DNA of 9,790 nt from Prevotellaceae bacterium UBA1786 (GTDB lineage: Bacteria; Bacteroidota; Bacteroidia; Bacteroidales; Bacteroidaceae): NCBI GenBank assembly GCA_002314525.1, contig DCGE01000090.1, forward strand, positions 1 to 9,790. The letters run 5' to 3'. The position numbers and the translations under genes were made by a program. Position 1 is the stretch's first letter; each line of letters begins with the position of its first letter. Below, in pieces: positions 6,002-9,790 of this stretch. The notes under the pieces are model-generated. The model saw only the letters and a program-made list of their open reading frames with translations. It was not told the DNA's origin and searched no databases.

Positions 6002-7677
6002 CGTAAAAATTTCTTTCCGTTCTTTATAATCATTCCCTTATGGTATTCAGTCACCTTACGACCCTGAATGTCGTAAGCATCTCCGCTGATCTCTGTTGCC
6101 GTAGCAGGAGAATCGACGGCATCAATCACGGTACCCCCGCCATTGAAGACAAAGGATATCGTGCCTGTGGAAGTATTCTCCGTTATTCCTGTGATAGGCT
6201 TATGCATCAGTTTACGTCCGTCAGTGTTGGTATTGTAGAGCGAAGCCTTCGGTAAAGTTTCATCTGTCAGCGAAGTCTTGCCCTTCGTACCAGGGAACGG
6301 ATCTCCAGCCACATAAGACACACCATAGGCCAGACTCTTCAGCGATCCGTCAGCTGGTATTATCGTCATGCGCTGTCGGTCATTGTCGATATTAAGGAAG
6401 TTCTTGCTCCAGATGTCCTTGTCGTAATCGACATGAATTACGAGCATGCCATGTCCGTATCCACCCTCATCGAAGCCCTGCAGCTGACGGTTCTCCAACA
6501 GGTAGTACTCGTTTCGGTTGCCGTCATTGTAGATAATATATGCCTCGGGAGCCTGATTGAGCGGTCTCATGTTCCTGACCTCACAGCCAGCCTTGAGAAC
6601 GGTAGGAGTCAACCAGCCACACGCAGTACGCTCATAGCTCGTGAACTCCCACGGACAGCTGCCTATCTTGCCACCTATGCCATTGTAGCACCCATAGTCC
6701 ATGATGTCCCATACGTCCATACCGAAGGTGGCATTATTAAGGGCATCGTAGGTGTCGGGAAGACCCATGCAGTGACTGAACTCATGGCAGGCAGTGCCAA
6801 TTCCGTCAATTTCAAGTCCGCGCCTTCCGGAAAGTTCGCACGATGTGGCGAACATGTCGATGGTAACACCGTCGAATTTCAGTGCACCGGTTCCGTCGCC
6901 ATAGTCACCCTTTTCCGAAAGTTTACCTTCCTGTGGCCATATATTGCTTTCTATCCCACTCTGAGCTTCGCCATATCCAGCATAGATGACGAAAACCTGA
7001 TCTACTACCTTGTCACCATCCCAGTCATAGAGAGAAAAGTCAACACCTTTGTTCTCAGCTGCCTGAATAGCCTCTGAGACCATTTGACCCGGATGATGAT
7101 CATAGCCGTGACTGTCATTCGTGCCATAGTACTTCACCGACTTCTTCAGGCTCACCGGACCAACGATATCGAATTGAATGTCAAGTTGGCCATAGCTGCA
7201 TGCGAGGAAGTAGTCTCTGACCGAACCTTTCATGCCATTCTCCGAATATCCAAGTTCATTGAAGTAGCGGTCGTATTCCTGAGGAGTATAGGTCATGTAG
7301 TAGTCTGAGAAGTCAGCAAGAATCACCAAACACCTTTTATGACCGGTGTAGTCCATCTTAGGAGTAGCTCCGGGAACGGGTGCATACTTCCTGCTGTTAC
7401 GAGCCTGACGACGCTGGGCAGCCACCTGAAGTCTCTGCTTCGCATATACTATTGCTTCCTTGAGGTCATCCTGCCGGTAAAGGCCCGATTCGTCCATGCG
7501 GTATGTCCTGCCTTCTATATCTTGATAATAGTGGAGGAATTCGTCACCCATGAGCGTTGCCTGAATGGACGAACCGTCAGTTAACTTTATCAGATGTTTC
7601 TGTCTCAATGCCGGTACGGCAGATATGCTTAGTGCGAAGGCAGACAGATATAGAAATGTTGAAAGTCTTTTAGTCAT
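5998..7677 (-). CDS. Secreted M6 family (immune inhibitor A-like) zinc metalloprotease with C-terminal sorting-like tail
   Basis: A 559-residue exported metalloprotease. A signal peptide covers about residues 1-20. Residues about 25-100 resemble the M6 propeptide (GSSIQATLMGDEFLHYYQDI, then EGRTYRMDESGLY). The catalytic domain shows LVILADFSD (117-125), the zinc site CHEFSHCMGLPD with H298, E299 as catalytic glutamate, H302 and D308, and a Met-turn-like WDIMDYG (M326). This HEXXHXXGXXD signature is that of M6 peptidases, which cleave host or bacterial proteins outside the cell. A beta-rich region follows to about 515, then a linker and the tail YDIQGRKV (535-542) ending HKGMIIKNGKKFLR, shared with neighbouring products and suggestive of a surface-export or anchoring signal. 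Nine or more cysteines lie in the mature part, some beside the active site (C297, C303), so disulfides may matter. It starts 27 bases after the adhesin/Omp28-like gene and overlaps the TlpA-like gene by 4 bases. The substrate is unknown. Confidence 0.95.
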   Translation of the reverse strand: MTKRLSTFLYLSAFALSISAVPALRQKHLIKLTDGSSIQATLMGDEFLHYYQDIEGRTYRMDESGLYRQDDLKEAIVYAKQRLQVAAQRRQARNSRKYAPVPGATPKMDYTGHKRCLVILADFSDYYMTYTPQEYDRYFNELGYSENGMKGSVRDYFLACSYGQLDIQFDIVGPVSLKKSVKYYGTNDSHGYDHHPGQMVSEAIQAAENKGVDFSLYDWDGDKVVDQVFVIYAGYGEAQSGIESNIWPQEGKLSEKGDYGDGTGALKFDGVTIDMFATSCELSGRRGLEIDGIGTACHEFSHCMGLPDTYDALNNATFGMDVWDIMDYGCYNGIGGKIGSCPWEFTSYERTACGWLTPTVLKAGCEVRNMRPLNQAPEAYIIYNDGNRNEYYLLENRQLQGFDEGGYGHGMLVIHVDYDKDIWSKNFLNIDNDRQRMTIIPADGSLKSLAYGVSYVAGDPFPGTKGKTSLTDETLPKASLYNTNTDGRKLMHKPITGITENTSTGTISFVFNGGGTVIDAVDSPATATEISGDAYDIQGRKVTEYHKGMIIKNGKKFLR

Positions 7678-7704
7678 TAAAATACCAGTTAGTCAGTGTA
7701 ATTC

Positions 7705-9534
7705 TCAACGCAAATACTTCTTTCCGTTCATAATATATATGCCACGATCCATAATCCTGACCTTTCGGCCTTGTAGGTCGTAGATGTCATGGAATGGTTG
7801 GGAGGCATTGCCGGATACCTCTTCTATAGCTGCCGCACCTTCTTCCACATTCACTCGGGTGGCATTGACAATATATCCAGTCTTGTTGTCGATGAGTATT
7901 GCCGTCACGGAACAGTTATTTATGTCGCTAACCGAACTCGGTACAGTCATGGTCGTCTTGTGCTCATATACTTTGTCTATTTCCACATCGGTAGGAATCG
8001 CACCTTTGATGCCTTGGAATGCACTCTGGGCAGCTCCACGAGCCACGTCCTCGAATTCAAAGTCGGTCAGCACGGATGGCAGTTTGGAATAGTCGCCAAT
8101 ATCCTCGTAGGTATCATTGCCGGCAAGGTAGTTCTTCTGGTTCAGACCTTTCTTCTGATAGTGGTCTTCAGTTAGGATATATGCCATGCGCAGGTCTGTG
8201 CCCTTTTGAGGTATGCAGAACTTCGTATTTGAGATGAGGTTGAGTTTATTGCCGTTGAGTCCCACCTTTAGGTCTATTTCAGCCATAGGTTTGGATTTGA
8301 GTTCCTCGAGCACCCATGTTTCTAAACCTCCGTACAGAGTCGTGAAGATTGTCTTCCTGCCTTCGTGGACTTCGGCCAGAGGTTGACTGTCGTACTTGCG
8401 GTTGATAGTGCCTGAAGGGAAACCCAATGGGAAGTAGATGCCCTTGTCACCTATGTATCCCGAGACCTCCATCGGGTCGTCATAATGTACGCAGATAGGA
8501 AGGATAGTGTCACCATAGTTCTTGCGCAGAACACCGATGGCATAGATTCCCTTTGGACACCAGCCACACCAGTTACCCGTACCTTCCTCTATTACTACAT
8601 GCTGGCGAGGCTCAAAACTCAGGAATACGGTGTTGTAGAAGACTGCATCACTGTTTACTCCTTTCACTTCTACATCGACCTTGAAGTTGAGTGTGTCGCC
8701 GTACTGCACGTCGATTTGTGGCCAGAAGTCAACAGTCAGACTGCCGTGTGCGTCAATGGTCTTGTCAACAGTCATTTCCCGACCGATGTTTGACGTAGAG
8801 TCGTATTTGTAGCTGTGGATCTTGAACCCCTTAATAGGCTCGTCACTCAGGTTGATGAATGTCAGCTGAGGAGTAAAGGATGTCTGTCCGCAGACGTAAG
8901 GCGCAAGGTTCGTAGTGAAACTATATGCACCCTGTCCACCAGTTACGCAAATGTCGTCGATAGCAAGCAGTTCACCGTTGTTCGTCTCATTCACGAATGC
9001 AATCCAGATGCGCTGCCCTACGTATGCGCCAAGTGACTGACTATGCTCTGTCCATGTGTTGATTTCGTCTTCGCCTACCGTCAGCAGAGCCTCCTGGGTG
9101 AAGTCTTCTGGTTGGTTCCCCTTTGTAGATATCCTGATCTTGTAGGTGCTCGTGGTCTCGAGGTTCTCGCACACACTGTTGCTTCGCCATGTCAACACGG
9201 CATCATCCTCTCTCACGAATACACTTGGCAGTACCATCCAGTCATTGGCTGACACTGGGTCCTGGCCTGTCACCTTCTTGTGACGACTGTGGGATGCTAT
9301 GAAGTAGTTGTACGGATATACGCTCGGTTCACGAAGGCATATCCATGAATCACCCTCGTCAAATCCCAACTGGGTTGCCGTGAAGTGGAATGGCTGACCA
9401 TCCATGTCATAGACGGCTATGCTCTCGGGAACAGTCTCGTCAGGAAAGGCAAAACTAAGGTAGTCAACTTTCTCCTGTGCCTTCGCGGTGAAGGCACAGA
9501 ACAATCCTGCCAGAACAATCAGACAACGTCTCAT
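7705..9534 (-). CDS. Secreted protein with cleaved-adhesin-like domain, Omp28/thioredoxin-like CGWC domain and C-terminal tail
   Basis: A 609-residue exported multidomain protein. A signal peptide ends at about A19 (LFCAFTAKA, cut before QEK). Residues about 50-200 resemble the cleaved-adhesin / choice-of-anchor-J type jellyroll (NDWMVLPSVFVREDDAVLTW, later YVGQRIWIAFVN and LAIDDICVTGG). Residues about 205-305 look like an Ig-like beta domain. Residues about 310-560 form an Omp28-like thioredoxin fold: EEGTGNWCGWCPKG with C323/C326, ICVHYDDP, and a cis-Pro-like GFPSGTINR at 371-379. The tail YDLQGRKVRIMDRGIYIMNG leads to KKYLR. It is thus a fused, tailed relative of the Omp28-like lipoprotein at 3060-3842. 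Adhesin-type domains bind protein or glycan partners; the redox motif could exchange disulfides at the surface. Both are family-based guesses. The ATG lies 6 bases after the preceding gene and the stop 27 bases before the M6 protease gene, supporting co-transcription. Confidence 0.9.
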   Translation of the reverse strand: MRRCLIVLAGLFCAFTAKAQEKVDYLSFAFPDETVPESIAVYDMDGQPFHFTATQLGFDEGDSWICLREPSVYPYNYFIASHSRHKKVTGQDPVSANDWMVLPSVFVREDDAVLTWRSNSVCENLETTSTYKIRISTKGNQPEDFTQEALLTVGEDEINTWTEHSQSLGAYVGQRIWIAFVNETNNGELLAIDDICVTGGQGAYSFTTNLAPYVCGQTSFTPQLTFINLSDEPIKGFKIHSYKYDSTSNIGREMTVDKTIDAHGSLTVDFWPQIDVQYGDTLNFKVDVEVKGVNSDAVFYNTVFLSFEPRQHVVIEEGTGNWCGWCPKGIYAIGVLRKNYGDTILPICVHYDDPMEVSGYIGDKGIYFPLGFPSGTINRKYDSQPLAEVHEGRKTIFTTLYGGLETWVLEELKSKPMAEIDLKVGLNGNKLNLISNTKFCIPQKGTDLRMAYILTEDHYQKKGLNQKNYLAGNDTYEDIGDYSKLPSVLTDFEFEDVARGAAQSAFQGIKGAIPTDVEIDKVYEHKTTMTVPSSVSDINNCSVTAILIDNKTGYIVNATRVNVEEGAAAIEEVSGNASQPFHDIYDLQGRKVRIMDRGIYIMNGKKYLR

Positions 9535-9540
9535 GGTCGG

Positions 9541-9790
9541 TTACTTATTAAGGAACTTATGTCCGTTCTTGATGTAGATACCCTTTTGCATAATACTTAC
9601 CTTACGGCCCTGAAGGTCGTAGATGGCGTCATCCTGAGGTCTTGACAGATCGATGTCGGTAATTCCGACAGCATTGATTTCACTTATAGGATAACGATAT
9701 ACTCCAGGAGCGGTAAGCGGACTGTCTCCGAAGAATGCCACATATACATAGTTATTGTCGAACTCGATAGCCATTTGAGTCAGTTTCTGG
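9541..9790 (-). CDS. C-terminal end of a secreted protein with sorting-like tail; 5' end outside window
   Basis: The minus-strand frame is open to the window edge (QKLTQ before the first methionine at 9774), so this is most likely the last 82 or so residues of a longer protein, not a small gene starting at 9774. It reads YVYVAFFGDSPLTAPGVYRY, then a linker, then the tail YDLQGRKVSIMQKGIYIKNG ending HKFLNK (tail bases 9621-9544). The beta-type segment NYVYVAFFG...GVYRYPI could be the last blade of a propeller-like domain, but this is too short to assign. The TAA stop (9543-9541) lies 6 bases before the next ATG, so it heads the run of secreted-protein genes seen here. The tail is the best-preserved copy in the window. 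Confidence 0.82.
   Translation of the reverse strand, partial: QKLTQMAIEFDNNYVYVAFFGDSPLTAPGVYRYPISEINAVGITDIDLSRPQDDAIYDLQGRKVSIMQKGIYIKNGHKFLNK

Larger units (their letters stand above)
900..9790 (-). other. Probable operon of exported proteins (eight genes, promoter outside window)
   Basis: Eight consecutive genes on one strand, each with a signal peptide or (first one) a secretion-type tail, are separated by 6, 27, -4, -4, 6, 62 and 19 bases. No Bacteroidetes promoter motif (TTTG, about 20 bases, TAnnTTTG) was found in the two larger gaps (7678-7704, 2998-3059). The mannanase gene at the end is the least certain member because it starts with TTG and differs in type. The arrangement implies a common transcript; RNA evidence is not available. 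Confidence 0.65.

Noticed and set aside
6433..7077. A 214-codon open frame on the plus strand.
   Set aside because: Antisense to the M6 protease catalytic domain (including the zinc site); no recognisable motif in the product.
9541..9774. A complete 77-residue gene starting at ATG 9774.
   Set aside because: The frame remains open to the window edge, no signal peptide is present, and the secretion-type tail implies a longer exported protein.

Overview
The window looks like chromosomal DNA of a Bacteroidales bacterium, most likely Prevotella or a close relative. The reasons are the two-subunit methylmalonyl-CoA mutase, a Bacteroidetes-type promoter (TTTG, 20 bases, TAACTTTG) in front of it, families largely typical of Bacteroidetes (DUF6029 barrel, Omp28), and the short C-terminal tail (YDLQGRKV, then KGIYIKNGKKFLR-like) on several secreted proteins, a pattern common in Prevotella. 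Every gene I can support is on the minus strand, so transcription runs from base 9790 down to base 1. I see no tRNA, rRNA, CRISPR array or insertion sequence, and no gene-free stretch over 300 bases.

Bases 9790 to about 900 hold a tightly packed run of eight genes for exported proteins. In order of transcription they are: the C-terminal end of a tailed secreted protein (cut by the window edge); a 609-residue protein with an adhesin-like N-terminal domain, an Omp28/thioredoxin-like CGWC domain and the tail; an M6-family zinc metalloprotease with the tail; a TlpA-like thioredoxin with CKPC; a DUF6029 outer-membrane barrel; an Omp28-like lipoprotein broken by one in-frame TAA just after its CTNC motif; a small unrecognised secreted protein with a cysteine cluster and a divergent tail; and a GH76 alpha-1,6-mannanase-like enzyme with a ricin-like N-terminal region. 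Two junctions are 4-base ATGA overlaps. The other gaps are 6, 27, 6, 62 and 19 bases. This suggests one transcript whose promoter lies beyond base 9790.

Bases 745-899 are intergenic. They hold a tandem heptamer array, a 10-base AT palindrome present twice, and the promoter of mutA. Bases 744-1 are the first 248 codons of mutA, the small subunit of methylmalonyl-CoA mutase (succinate/propionate pathway), which is functionally separate from the secreted-protein run.

How the secreted genes may work together is inference. Thiol chemistry recurs: CGWC, CKPC and CTNC motifs, plus CX4C pairs in the barrel and in the small protein. Four products share a sorting-like tail. A reasonable hypothesis is a cell-surface protease/adhesin set with its own thiol-disulfide oxidoreductase and outer-membrane barrel. 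The mannanase may simply be co-transcribed.
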